Assembly: GCF_004027225.2 (NCBI RefSeq)
Contig: NC_044296.2
Span: 3,764,796 to 3,828,795, forward strand
Source of the DNA: Strigops habroptila
Lineage: Eukaryota > Chordata > Aves > Psittaciformes > Psittacidae
DNA length: 64,000 bases
Reading direction: 5' to 3'
Positions 1 to 10,847 of this stretch are shown here, in pieces. How positions within the stretch are numbered: the first letter of the stretch is position 1; each line of letters begins with the position of its first letter. The position numbers were made by a program, and so were the translations under genes. The notes below the pieces were generated by a model, which had not been told where the DNA came from, made no database searches, and was given only the letters and a program-made list of their open reading frames with translations.

Positions 1-64
1 AGGTTGCTCCAAGCCCCTGTGTCCAACCTGGCCTTGAACACTGCCAGGGATGGGGCAGCCACAA
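1..64 (-). mobile_element. CR1 LINE fragment, cut by window edge
   Basis: Matches the inner part of the CR1 3' tail seen elsewhere here (AGGTTGCTCCAAGCCCCTGT onward). The 3' terminal part lies left of the window. Similarity stops at about 64. Confidence 0.85.
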
Positions 65-2495
65 TGATTTTGGGGATCTTTATTCCTCTTCCTTGCTAAA
101 AATCCCCCCTGGCCAGGCACGGTAGTGTGGTCCCAGCTCCAGTCCCCAGCATGTCCCTGCTGGGGCAAGGACAGCAAGGCCACAGCAACCCAAACTCCTT
201 TGTAAGCTGATTCAGTCAGTTCTAAGAAGCAGCAAGAGCTGCTTTTATGCTTTTATGACAACAGATGAGCAATTAGAGATAAATGATGATGAAATGCTTC
301 AGGTGGTATCACTCGGCACATCAGCTGGAGCAGAGCAGGGCTTGTGGCTGGAACAGGGAATGAGGTGGGAATACAAACTGCAAAACCAACCCCACTGACG
401 CAGCCAAACCCTGTTTGCTGATGGGCAGAGAAAATACAAGTGGATCATTTGAAATCACACTAAATCCAGGGTGGTTTTGTAGCCCAGGGCATAAAAACCC
501 CACAAGCAGATCTCCACTAGTGCTGGGCACCCGTGGGTGCTGCTGTGCCTGCAGACAGCAGCAGTATGTGCTGCCCAGCATCGTTCCTCCAGCCCTAAGA
601 TCCCCCTCATACCAAAACCTGATGTCTGGATGTCAGTTACTATTTTCACTCATTGACAAACCACCCCCTGTGCACTAAATCACTGCACAATGCCAAAAAG
701 GGCCGGTTTGTTGGAGGAAACTAATTACTGTGGCTTGTTTGGACAATCCCAGTGCCTCGGGAAACAGGGCTGAAAGCTTTAATTTTGGCAGCGAGATGGA
801 GCCCAGGCCCCAGACGTGCTTTTCTCTGGGCTGGTTTCGACACCACTGGTATCTGGGAGCTGCCACAGGGGCAAAACCTACTTCGCTGAATCCAGGAGGG
901 AAAATACGACAGAGGAAGGAGGGCATCAGGGCCCTAAAAGCATCAGCTCCTCCCACTTGGGCCACTTCTGCCTTCCCTGGTTTGTAGTTTTCGTTCTTTG
1001 TGGATTTGCCCAGCATCACGGCACACTCAGCCCCCCCAGATCTCTGAGGGATGTCACTGCGCCTCAGTTTCCCCTTTGCAAATACACCCGGGGAGCACGA
1101 TAGCCCTTGAAGACTCCATGTATTAATTCCTTATTTTTCCAGGGTGCCTGTGGGAGCAGAGCAGCCACCTCCGGCTTTTCCGTGTGTCTCCAGTGGGCTG
1201 GCATGGTCTCTTAATTCCTGCTCTCATCCCTAAAGAAACAGATCCTGCTCTAACCCAGCATCCTTGCAAACAGGACAGGTTGAGCCAGAAACGAGTTATG
1301 CCAGGGGCAGGACAGAGGAGTTACAGCCCTTGGATGCTCCATGAGGGATGAGCACCCTCTACATCCCTCAACAGGACCCATCTGCATCCCTCAACAGGAA
1401 CCATCCGCACCCCTCAACAGGATCCCGCACAAGAAGTGCTGGTGATGCCGATGCCACCTCCAGCCCAGCAGTGGGAATTCCTCCTTATCTTCACTCCATT
1501 TTTGCCTATATATATGTATTTAATTCCTTTTTGCACAGAAGGAGCTGGCTTGTCAAGGCGCCCGCCAGGGATTACAGCGCTTTTCTAAGGGCAGAAAGAC
1601 CCAAGAGATGTTTGCAAATCCAATTTGTGCTAAACCCTTCCAGTGGGATTTGGACGGTGCACAGGCTAATATCCCATTTAGCATTTACTGTCCGACTCCA
1701 GCAGCAACTGCCGACATCTTGAACCACTTAGTGCTGCTCCAGAGCGAACACATGAGGAATTCCTCCTGAGACAGCTACAGAGGTGGAGTGGGAATGGAGA
1801 TTTTGAGTGGAGAAAGTTCAAAACTGGGAGATGTTTGGGATAAAGAGGGCTAGAGATGATGGGAATAGCTGGAGGCAGCAGGTCAGTGTCTCCTGGACCT
1901 ATGCATGCAGAGATGCCGATATGGTGGTGCAGCATCACACTGATGGACACATCCCTTGAGCTTTCCCATCAAACCTGCTTGGGATGCCCTCAGGGGCTGG
2001 AGGCTTTCCACATGGAAGAGCCACATGGCTTCCAAAACAGCAAAGCTTTGCCCTCTGATCACAATCAGGATGTTTGTGTGTGGGAGAGCTGCCGTGACAC
2101 TGCCTTTCCCACCCAGCTGCCATCTCCTATGGCTCCAGTTCAGATCCGATCAAGCTTATGGATGAGAGATTGGGATCATTTTTCCCACCCCCAGCTGAAG
2201 CTGTGGTGCTCTCTGTGCTGCTGTAAAACACTGTTTGCAGCCACCCAACTCCTGTAGAAGGGCTGGCAGGGACAATCCCCAACACCCTGCCAGTGTCCCC
2301 AGCCCAGCGGGGAGCCCTGGCACAGTGATGCCACCTTTCCTCCATCGCCCCTGGCACACGCAGCCAGTCCTGCTGCAGCTTCTGAGCCAACATTTGGGGA
2401 TGGAAAAGATCAATCGTTCTCGGATTTGCTCTTGGAGACAGGCAGGCACCAGACCCCTCTCTCCTCCCATCAGTCCTCTGCCATGGAAATCCTAT
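65..2495. other. Intergenic, no gene recognised
   Basis: Open frames on both strands are short, lack conserved motifs and are not flanked by convincing splice sites. Apart from the 23-bp minisatellite I see nothing specific. Confidence 0.6.
1362..1430. repeat. 23-bp minisatellite, three copies
   Basis: Units start at 1362, 1385 and 1408. Each contains C(A/C)(T/C)CCCTCAACAGGA followed by a variable C-rich end. The copies differ at a few bases. Confidence 0.75.
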
Positions 2496-2618
2496 CAAGG
2501 CCAGGTTGGACACAGGGGCTTGGAGCAACCTGCTCTAGTGGAAGGTGTCCCTCCCTGTGGCAGGGGGCTGGAGCTGGATGAGCTTTAAGGTCCCTTCCAA
2601 CCCAAACCATTCCATGAT
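2496..2618 (+). mobile_element. CR1 LINE 3' fragment
   Basis: Runs from CAAGGCCAGGTTGGACACAG to the terminal ACCATTCCATGAT, so it is the last about 120 bp of CR1. It is 5' truncated, as is normal for CR1. Confidence 0.92.
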
Positions 2619-5022
2619 ACTGCAAGCGATGCTCTGCCAGGGCACAGCCCACACTCTGTCCATCCTTAGAGAGCTCGCGCCACCCAAATCCTGGCTGGAT
2701 CCCTCCAGCCTCTCCTTTGCCCCCCCTAAACCTCCCTTGGGCACTGAACAGACGTGTATGTCCCCCTGGTTCGGTGCCTTGGAGCGATGCCTCTGGCCCC
2801 AGCCCGGCTCTGCAGACCATCGCTGCCAGCAGCCGCCTCCTGCATCCTCCTGCCACGTGCGGCGGCTCCGCCGCTGGCACCGTCCTTCCCAGACAGCTCC
2901 ATGGAGCTGTTAAGCCTCAAGAATGTGCTCTTAATAACCAGCACCACTTCAGAGAGCAGCTGCCCTGTGAAACGGGAGGCGAGTCTCTACTGTGGGACAC
3001 CCTGGAGAGACGGGGCTGGTGTCCCCGGGTGGGATGTGACACTTGCTCGAGGGGATAAAGATGTTCTGGTTCATACCCAAGGTTTCAGCTGGCTGCGGCA
3101 CAAGGGCACGGCATCCCTGCCTGCCCTGGGGAAGGCAGCGGAGAAGGAAAACCCCCAAAAGGCCACTCCAGCACGTTGCTGGGACCATCCCCTGCCTGTT
3201 TCTCCCAGCACGGGAGCTGCCCATGGACCATGACCACTAAGATGGACCCCACAAGGATTCAGGAGGTGCTTTGCAGCCCTGTGGCACAGGGACAAGCTGC
3301 CCCTGCTCTGCTCCAGGAGCACAGCGTGAGGATGCCCAGGGCAGCAGCACTGAGGGTTCTGCCCCATTTTATGGTGCTAAGAGGTCCTCGGCCACCAGCT
3401 GCCTTCACCAAGTCCAACAGCCCCCATGTTGGATAGGGGAGGGTCAGGGAGCAACAACAGCAGCAGTAAATACACCCCGTGCATGCATGGAGCATGGCAG
3501 CCAGCTCCACCCGAGCACAGACAAACACAACATGGTTAAAGGCAAAAAGACCACCACAAGCCATATAGAAGCCCACGGCGTGATGTGACAGCAAGGGTGG
3601 TGGGCTGCCAGCCCTCCCCAACTCTCTCCATAGCCCCCAGTGATGGCTGTTTGCTCCATTCATCCCCCAAATCCTCACCTATTTGCTTGCCTTAAATAGG
3701 CTTTGAAACTTGGCCTTCATTTGGGACACATTTTTCACCCTGGGAAGGACTAGGGTGGGCTTACAACCAGCTCACCCTTCTGCTGCAGCCTGGGAAAACA
3801 CAGACCAAGGGGAAATCAAAGGGCTCCCTAAAGCCCAGAGCCCTCCTACAGCAAACTCCACAAGCCTGGGCCCTGCTCACAGATGTTCTCCTGGCTCAGC
3901 ACTGAGCATCACCCAGGAGACCCCATGGATGGTAGATCCAAGATCTAGAGGTGGTGGATGCTCCATCTCTGGAGACACTCCAGGCCAGGCTGGATGTGGT
4001 TCTGGGCAACCTGGTCTAGATGAAGATGTCCCTGCTCATTGCCAGGGGATTGGACTAAATGAGTTTTGAAGGTGCTTTCCAGCCTAAACCATTCTGATTC
4101 CATGATTCTATGGGATTTAGCTGCAAGAAAAGCTGCTGAAATAGAGAAAACTGCAACTCCTGCTTTGGATTATTGCAGCCTGGGAGCGATGCTAAAGGAG
4201 GAACTTCCCCTCCTGGGCCATGTGCTGCGTGGGGATGTTGGCCCCTCAGCCCTGCCTCCCTCCTGACAGCCACCATCCATCCCCTTACAATGCTCAGTCT
4301 GGACCAAGTTCAAAGGAAACCTTTTCTGCTGGAATCAAAACAGAATGTGGTTCCATCCGAATCAAAACACTTCAGGAAAGCAGGGCTGATGTGACTGACA
4401 TTGCCGATTAGGGGACTGACACGCAGTGACGCAGCTGCACAAGGAAATGGTTTCTCCTCGTCATCCCACAACAACACGGTGGCAAAGAGATTGTTTCAAT
4501 TTAGCTCTTTGGATGTCAAGTTACAAAGTGAGCCCGGTTTGGGTTTCATGGGGAAAAAGCAATGGGAAGGAAACTGTTTGTGGCATTTCCCTGCCCAGAG
4601 CGATGGTGCAGGAAGTTATTTCATTTAGGAATGAAGCTCTTGGGATGCTCCTTCACATGAGAGCACCTCTGTACCACACCTGGCACAGCCAGTTTGGGTT
4701 TCTCTTCCTCTCCTTTAAGTTAAAGGGGGAAATATTTGGCCAAATCCCAGAAAAAGCTGGGTTGGGTGGGATTTCTCCAGTCCAACAGCTCACCCTGACC
4801 AAGGGACCAGCCCCATGGCTGCATCGCTGCTACAGCACTCCAGGGATTCCAAGTGATCCCTGGCATGGTGGGAGTGGAAGAGCTGGCTGGTACCTGGATC
4901 CTTGCCCCCTCCCCATGCATGTGGAGCCGCCAGAGCGGGAGCACATGTGGCTGCCCCCGATGGGCTTAGCAAGGGTTCTGGAAGCAGGACTGTGCACGTG
5001 CTTTAGCTTAGACCAGCAATTG
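2619..5022. other. Intergenic stretch around one CR1 copy
   Basis: No exon recognised on either strand. A 199-codon frame at 4426-5025 has no family resemblance or splice context. The less repetitive, A/T-richer part at about 4390-4640 could be regulatory, but nothing proves it. Confidence 0.5.
3977..4112 (+). mobile_element. Older CR1 LINE 3' fragment
   Basis: Same architecture but more diverged (CAGGCCAGGCTGGATG, then AGCCTAAACCATTCTGATTC). The terminal ATTCTATG is preserved. Probably an older subfamily than its neighbours. Confidence 0.85.
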
Positions 5023-5250
5023 TAGAATCATAGAATGGTTTTGGTTGAAGGCACCTTAAGATCATCCAGTCCCGACCCCTTGCCACGGGCAGGGACACCT
5101 TCCACTAGAGCAGGTTGCTCCAAGCCCCTGTGTCCAACCTGGCCTTGAACACTGCCAGGGATGGGGCAGCCACAGCTTCTCTGGGCACCCTGTGCCAGCG
5201 CCTCAGCACCCTCATAGGGAGGAACTTCTGCCTTATACCCAACCTGAACA
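5023..5250 (-). mobile_element. CR1 LINE 3' fragment
   Basis: Starts with the inverted tail TAGAATCATAGAATGG and continues through the CTTCTCTGGGCACCCTGTGC block. It covers about the last 225 bp of CR1, inverted. Confidence 0.93.
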
Positions 5251-6959
5251 TCCCCTGTTTAAGTGACACTGTTTAAGTGTCACCAAGGAAAAAAACCAAC
5301 CCACAGCATGAAAACATGCACCAGCCCTGAGCTGCACGACTGCATCCCCTGCATCAGCACCCACAAAGGGCCCCGGGACCTTCCCTCCTCTCAGCGTCTC
5401 CCTCGGTGCCGAGGCTCAGCCCCGCTGGATACTGTGAGATGCTCCATAGACAGGGGCTGATATCAACAGGCAGCTGATGGCTCTTTGTGCCCCCCCCAAG
5501 CCTACCCCTGCATGGCCACAGCACGGGATGGGGCTCTCCTGGGTAGGAAGCTGCTTATCCATGTGCTCAACATCTTGGGGGCAGCTGATGTGGTGCCTGC
5601 TCTGGCCTACGCTGTGCTTAGGGCATCATGAGAAGTACCTTGACCTCGGAAAGTGGATATTGCACCCAAAGGTGGAAATCAACCTTAAAAGCGTGCCCTG
5701 GAGCCCCTAAGCCAGGTAAGGCCACAGGAGAGCAGCCCGAGGAGGGCTTGGAGAGCAGGGTGATAGCCAAGCAGAGCTGTGATTCACGTCTGCACCGTGG
5801 GAGGGCATCCAGTGCAGCGCAGCCAGGGCTGCTCCAGCGCCCAGCACCACCCAGCCCTCAGCACCAGCACCCCGGGGTACCCAGGGAGAAGGGACACCGG
5901 AGCAGCACCAGCGCCTGCATGGCCCCCCGGCCGTGTCACAGCAGAATGGACCAGCTCCTCTTATTTCCAGCCTAGGGGCTGAATGCTGCGAGGCCTGGAA
6001 GGTGCTGGGCTCTCCCCCTGCCCTGGTAAAACCTGTGGCTGTGCAGCCCAGGAGGAGCCCGGCCCTGGTGCCGCATCCTGCTGCGAAGTAGCTGCAACCA
6101 CACACGGGCTGATTGCAAAGCAGGAGGGACAGACAGCTCGGCATTCGCTGGGTGCTGCAGCCGCATTGGGATGCGCTGCGCCTCCTCTGCTCCTTCCTCC
6201 AGGCAACACAGGAGCTGGACCAGGACTAAGTAAGCGCTTCGAGATCTAGCACTATGTAAAAAGTCGAGATGCAGAAACAAGGAAATCTCATTTCTCTTCC
6301 CCCCAAGCCCAGCCCTAGATCTGCTGGGGCTGGAAGAGCACGACAGGCCCTGCAGCCGCTGCCATGGGGTGACTGAGGATGCAAATCTCAGGCACAGCAT
6401 CACCAGCCCTGCTTTGCAACCCAGAGTCAGGGCTGCAGCGGGTAGATCTGGGTCTGAACCAAAGGCCCGCTTAAAACCAGCAGCTAAAAAACCAAAACCA
6501 AGCACTTAAGCCTCCTAAAATCTTGCACAGAGCCCCCCTCTTCCCTGCCTGATTTCTCTGTTCTGTGCCATGCAGCACCTCGCCCGCTTCTGCCATTAAA
6601 TCTAGGAGCACCCACGACCATGAGAGTCTGAATTTGGGATCTACACACAATCCTGGCTTCAGCCCCTGGACTGCAGCACACATCCAGGACTCCCACACCG
6701 CTTCCACCAGCTGCCAGCCCCTTCCCCTGCTGTGATACACTGTGCCCTCGACCCAGCGCCTAATTGTGGATTGGCTCCCGAAGCAACGATGGGATTTAAA
6801 TCAGTGCTGGCTACAAGCTACCATATATGTGCAATAAAGACACCCGAGGTCTAGGTTGTTTTTATAAAGCCTCCGTGCAGACCGCAGCAAGAATGGGAAA
6901 TTCCCTCCCTCGATGAACTCGCCTTCCAGCCCCTGCTAAAGGCTGGAGATGGAAACCTC
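5251..6959. other. Intergenic flank of the CpG island
   Basis: Composition becomes G+C-rich from about 5,400. Open frames such as 5972-6505 (minus) lack recognisable domains. If the CpG-island gene reads leftward this would be intron. I specifically looked for a cystine-knot growth-factor exon (NRTN-like) and saw none. Confidence 0.5.
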
Positions 6960-8150
6960 AGCTCGGCAGTGGCCGAAAGCCGGCGGCTGGAGCCGGGAGA
7001 AGGTGACGGGGTTGCAGATGCCGCAGAGCCCGACCGTAGATCCTTCCGTTTCTTAAACTAATATTTAGACAGGACACGTTTCCCCCCCCCGCTCCTCCTG
7101 TGAACAAACTGCACCCAGAGCCGTCCCTCGCCGTGTTTGTGTTCCTGCGTGGCGGGACGCTCTCCAAGTATGAAGCCAACTCCTTCGGCAGCCGCAACGG
7201 CCGCCCCGACGCCGAGCGGGAGATGAGCGGCGGGGCCCGATCCTGCTCCCCCCGCACCCCGGCGGGGGCCCGAAGGACCCGGTTCGGCCCCGTTTGCGGG
7301 TCGCACCATCCGACCGCACCGCGCTCGGACGGGACGCGCGGCCCCGGGCGGGGGAAACAAACAGCGGTAAAGCCCCTCCGGGAGGGGGGGGGAATAGCCT
7401 CCTCCGGGACCCCCCCGGCCCCGCAGCGCCGGGCGAGGGGCAGGATCCGTCCCGCAGGTGCCCGGGGCCGCCTGCGGCGCTTACCTGGACGCCGGGCCGG
7501 TGCGCAGCGCTCAGCGGCGGCTCCGGGACGGGGCCGGGGCCAGGACACGCGTGGGGCCGGGGGCCGCCATGGGCGAGCGGCGGAGCGGCTCGGGGCTGGC
7601 TCGGCTCGGCTGGAGCACGGCGCGGCGCGGCGGGGGGGGGGCTCGGCCACCGCCTCCTCCCCGCGGCGGGGGGCGGGTTTGGAGCCGGCCGGTTCCCCCG
7701 CCCCGCCCGGGTCCGCCTCCGCCCGGTCCCGAGCCGGGCTGCGCTCCGGTGCCGGTGCCGGAGCCGGTCCCGTCCAGCCGCGTCCTGCCCCGTCCCAAAA
7801 CCCTCCCGGTGCCGCCCGCGCCCCGCAGCTCCCCCGGCGGAGGCAGCGGCCGCTTCTCGCAGCGGAGCTGATGGGGTCTGCCCGGCTCCTCCCGGCCCGC
7901 CCCGCCCCGCCCGGGCGCGGCCAGAGCCGCGGTCCTGTCCCGGAGCCCCCGTTCCTGCCCCGGAGCTCCCGTTCCTGCCCCGGAGCTACAACCCTGGAGC
8001 CTCGGCGCTGCCCCCCGCATCCCCCCGTTCTCTGTCCCCGGCCCTCGGTGTTGCCCCCAGTCCCACGGCAGCATCGCCGGGAGCAGCGGGGTGTCCGCGC
8101 CGGCCGGGACGGGAAGACCATCGCGGAACGAATTGTCCGGACATAAGGGT
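6960..8150. promoter_or_regulatory. CpG island, orphan promoter
   Basis: Very G+C- and CpG-rich block, strikingly different from its flanks. It contains GC boxes (for example CCCCGCCCCGCCCGGG near 7899-7914) and no TATA box. Such islands in vertebrates nearly always mark transcription starts. A minus-strand donor CAG|GTAAGC lies at 7485/7484, and a weaker plus-strand donor CAG|GTAAAG at 8255/8256. Long open frames here reflect base composition rather than coding. Confidence 0.75.
7485..7900 (-). other. Probable first exon (5' UTR or non-coding) of a leftward gene
   Basis: The exon is inferred from the CpG island plus an excellent donor, GTCCAG|GTAAGC, with the exon ending at 7485. The 5' boundary is a guess. 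The only well-placed ATG on this strand (7570-7568) opens a 19-codon frame that stops at 7511, so the exon looks untranslated or carries a short upstream ORF. No partner exon can be recognised between 1 and 7484. In human, the divergent neighbour of DUS3L is NRTN (neurturin), which also has an upstream non-coding exon. That is the best synteny-based guess but nothing in the sequence confirms it. Confidence 0.4.
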
Positions 8151-8259
8151 TGGTTTTATTCCCTGTAGGAGAACCGAATTGTCGGGTTGGATTCGCGGCC
8201 GTTGCACACGCGGCTCCCGCTTTGGGGAGGTCCCAGTCAAAAAAGGTGCATCCAGGTAA

Positions 8260-10435
8260 AGTGAAACTGTGGTTTATGTTGGTCGAAGCTAAAATCTCAG
8301 GAGTGCATCCCATTCCCCTAAAGATTCTCATTAAATTACACTTTCCCAGTCAATAACTAATGTTCTCCCTCTGCAAAGTGCTTTGGTTTGCAGTTGCATC
8401 ACTTTATCTCATCCCAAAGGTTTCTTTTCTCCGGCAACTTCTTGGTTTGCAGAAAAGAAAGAAACATCCAGAAGGGATATTCTGTCCCACACAAACATGT
8501 CACAGATCCCTACAGTTTGTCCTGCGCAGGGGTGGGGACAATGATGGACCGAAGTGACAAACATCCCAGCTCCGTGATCCTGGCCCCAGCCCTGGTAATG
8601 CTCTAATAGGGCAAAACTGGGAGAAGTTATTTCTAATAATAAATAAATCAATCCAGGCCTTGGTAGGGATGCTCGAGAAGAGCCAGGGACACCCCCTGCT
8701 TCATCTCTCCTGCTTGTTGACTACCTCCTAATGGGACAAACCCTTCTCCAGCCTCATTCATCCCCACTTCCTCACGCTGTGGCTGGTGGGACTGATTTAA
8801 GCACCACCACACTTGCCCTGCTCCTTGTGGGTGGGTAAAGCCACTCACCTCGGGATGAGCACAGGAAGGCACTTCAGTTTACAAAATGAAATGTAAAGTC
8901 TCACTGCTCCTTGTGGGCTTGGTTAGAAACAAGATAGCTCTTGCTGCCCTATGCCCTGACATCATTAGTCTTCAGAGTTAACAACCAGCTTGAGGGTACA
9001 GACAGGCTCTACCTCTCTTGTAGCCTGTTTGCAAGCACCGATGGGTGCTGCAGCCCCAAATTTAGAGCTGGGAGAAGCTTTTTGATGTGGGAAACTGGCA
9101 GTTGGTGCAGACAGACATCGCTGCAAAGCTTGGCTTGATGATTTCCTTTCATCGCACAGGAGCGTTTCACTGCAACCTTCCCTTTCTGCAGCTCCCCAAA
9201 AGCAGCACCAGGTTTGTTTGGAGGCAGGTTTGGAAGCAATGTGATCCCTGCTTCCGTCTGTGTTGTGTAAGCTGGAGGGGTGCAGGTCGGGGCAGGCGGC
9301 GTGTGCTGGGGGGGGGTAGGCACATGTGTCCCAGCTGGGGCACCCCAGGCACCTCACTGAGGCTGCAGAGACTTCAGCAGTGCTGGAAACCATCACAGAT
9401 GTCAGAGAGCAAGCAAACAAACAAAGAAAAGGCCCAAAATAGAATAGTTCCAACTGGAAAACTGCACACGAGAAATCCTGTTTATACAGATATCTGTAGA
9501 AAGGAGAAAACAAAGAGGAAGTTGAATGACTTGGTGTTGGGGGCAGATTAAAGTCAAGCTAAACCAGCACCATCTGACGGGTGCCATGCTGGGGGTGGCA
9601 GGTCTGACCCTCACTGGAGCAGGGCAGGGGGAACAACCAGCCCCATCCCTTGGGACAGTTTTGGGGCTGGTCCCAACCAGATTCAAGGAGGAGACCAGCG
9701 CACTGAGTAGTGCCAGTGCTCTGAGCACAAGCAGCAAGCGAGGCCTGGGAGCACGTTGGCCATGCTTGGATTTAATCAACCCAGGAAAGGGCAGCAGAGG
9801 AATCCTTTGGGCACCCCAACAGCTGGGGCACAAGGGTGGCTCTGTACCTCCGAGGGAAGGGAGCCCATCTCTGCCTTCAAAAGTCCTCCAGCCACAGTGG
9901 CAGCACGGAGCAGCCTGAAGCAGGGAGGAAGGAGCCCAGCCAGGGCTGGAGCCAAGCGGGAATACAACCCAGATGTGTCTGCTTTCATCCAGCTGTGTGT
10001 CTCTAGGATCCTTCTTGCAGGACTGGGGCTTGGAGGCATTTTCAGGCCACATCCCAGACAGATCTAGGTGGATACTGTTGCACAAAGGCCTTCGTCTCCC
10101 AGCTCGGGATGCTGGTGGCCCCTCAGCGCCAGGGGTGCCTGAGCAGAGCGTGGGGCAGGCACATGTCACTGTGGTGGCTTGTCCCCACTGCAGCCCAGTG
10201 AGAAGAGAGCCACCTGCACACCACCGGAGGCTGAGAGCGCTCATAACTCACTACATGCAGCACCTCCTCCTCCATAGCAGGTTCCTATGTGGAGGGACTG
10301 AAGCCCCCAGCGCCAGCCTGCTTGGACCTTGGTCCTTCACCCCTCAGGAGCAGGCAGAGCTGTGGGCAGGCACCCCTGGACCTGGCCCCTCCATCCCCAA
10401 GTGTCTCTCAGGGACCAGGCAGCTGCTGGAAGGGC
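8260..10435. other. Intergenic, no gene recognised
   Basis: No coding exon supported. A 280-codon minus-strand frame (9402-10244) has Cys/Pro/Trp-rich composition typical of random GC-rich DNA and no domain. Confidence 0.55.
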
Positions 10436-10847
10436 CACAGAGCTGCTGCGAGGGCTGGAGCAGCTCTGCTCTGGAGCCAGGCTGAGAGAGCTGGGCTGGG
10501 GCAGCCTGGGGAAGAGAAGGCTCCTGAAGGGGAGACCTTAGAGCAGCTCCAGTGCCTAAAGGGGCTCCAGGAAACCTGGAGAGGGGCTTTGGACAAGGGC
10601 CTGTAGGGACAGATGAGCTCTGAGGCAGAAGCTCTTCCCTGTGAGGGTGCTGAGGCGCTGGCACAGGGTGCCCAGAGAAGCTGTGGCTGCCCCATCCCTG
10701 GCAGTGTTCAAGGCCAGGTTGGACACAGGGGCTTGGAGCAACCTGCTCTAGTGGAAGGCATCCCTGCCCGTGGCAGGGGGTTGGAACTGGATGAGCTTTA
10801 AGGACCCTTCCAACCCAAACCAGGCTGGGATTCCATGAATTCATGAT
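10436..10847 (+). mobile_element. CR1 LINE 3' fragment, about 410 bp
   Basis: One of the longer copies. It includes the GCAGCCTGGGGAAGAGAAGG region upstream of the conserved tail and ends ACCAGGCTGGGATTCCATGA. The 5' boundary is approximate. Confidence 0.9.

Noticed and set aside
4426-5025. 199-codon plus-strand frame
   Set aside because: No recognisable motif or conserved splice context; runs up to a CR1 insertion.
5707-6144. Minus-strand frame starting with a hydrophobic stretch, considered as a neurturin signal-peptide exon
   Set aside because: No pro-region or cystine-knot motif follows, and there is no convincing acceptor/donor pair.
7100-8259. Long open frames on both strands (up to 457 codons) across the CpG island
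   Set aside because: Overlapping frames on all strands, Ala/Arg/Gly/Pro composition and no domain: a consequence of very high G+C and few stop codons.
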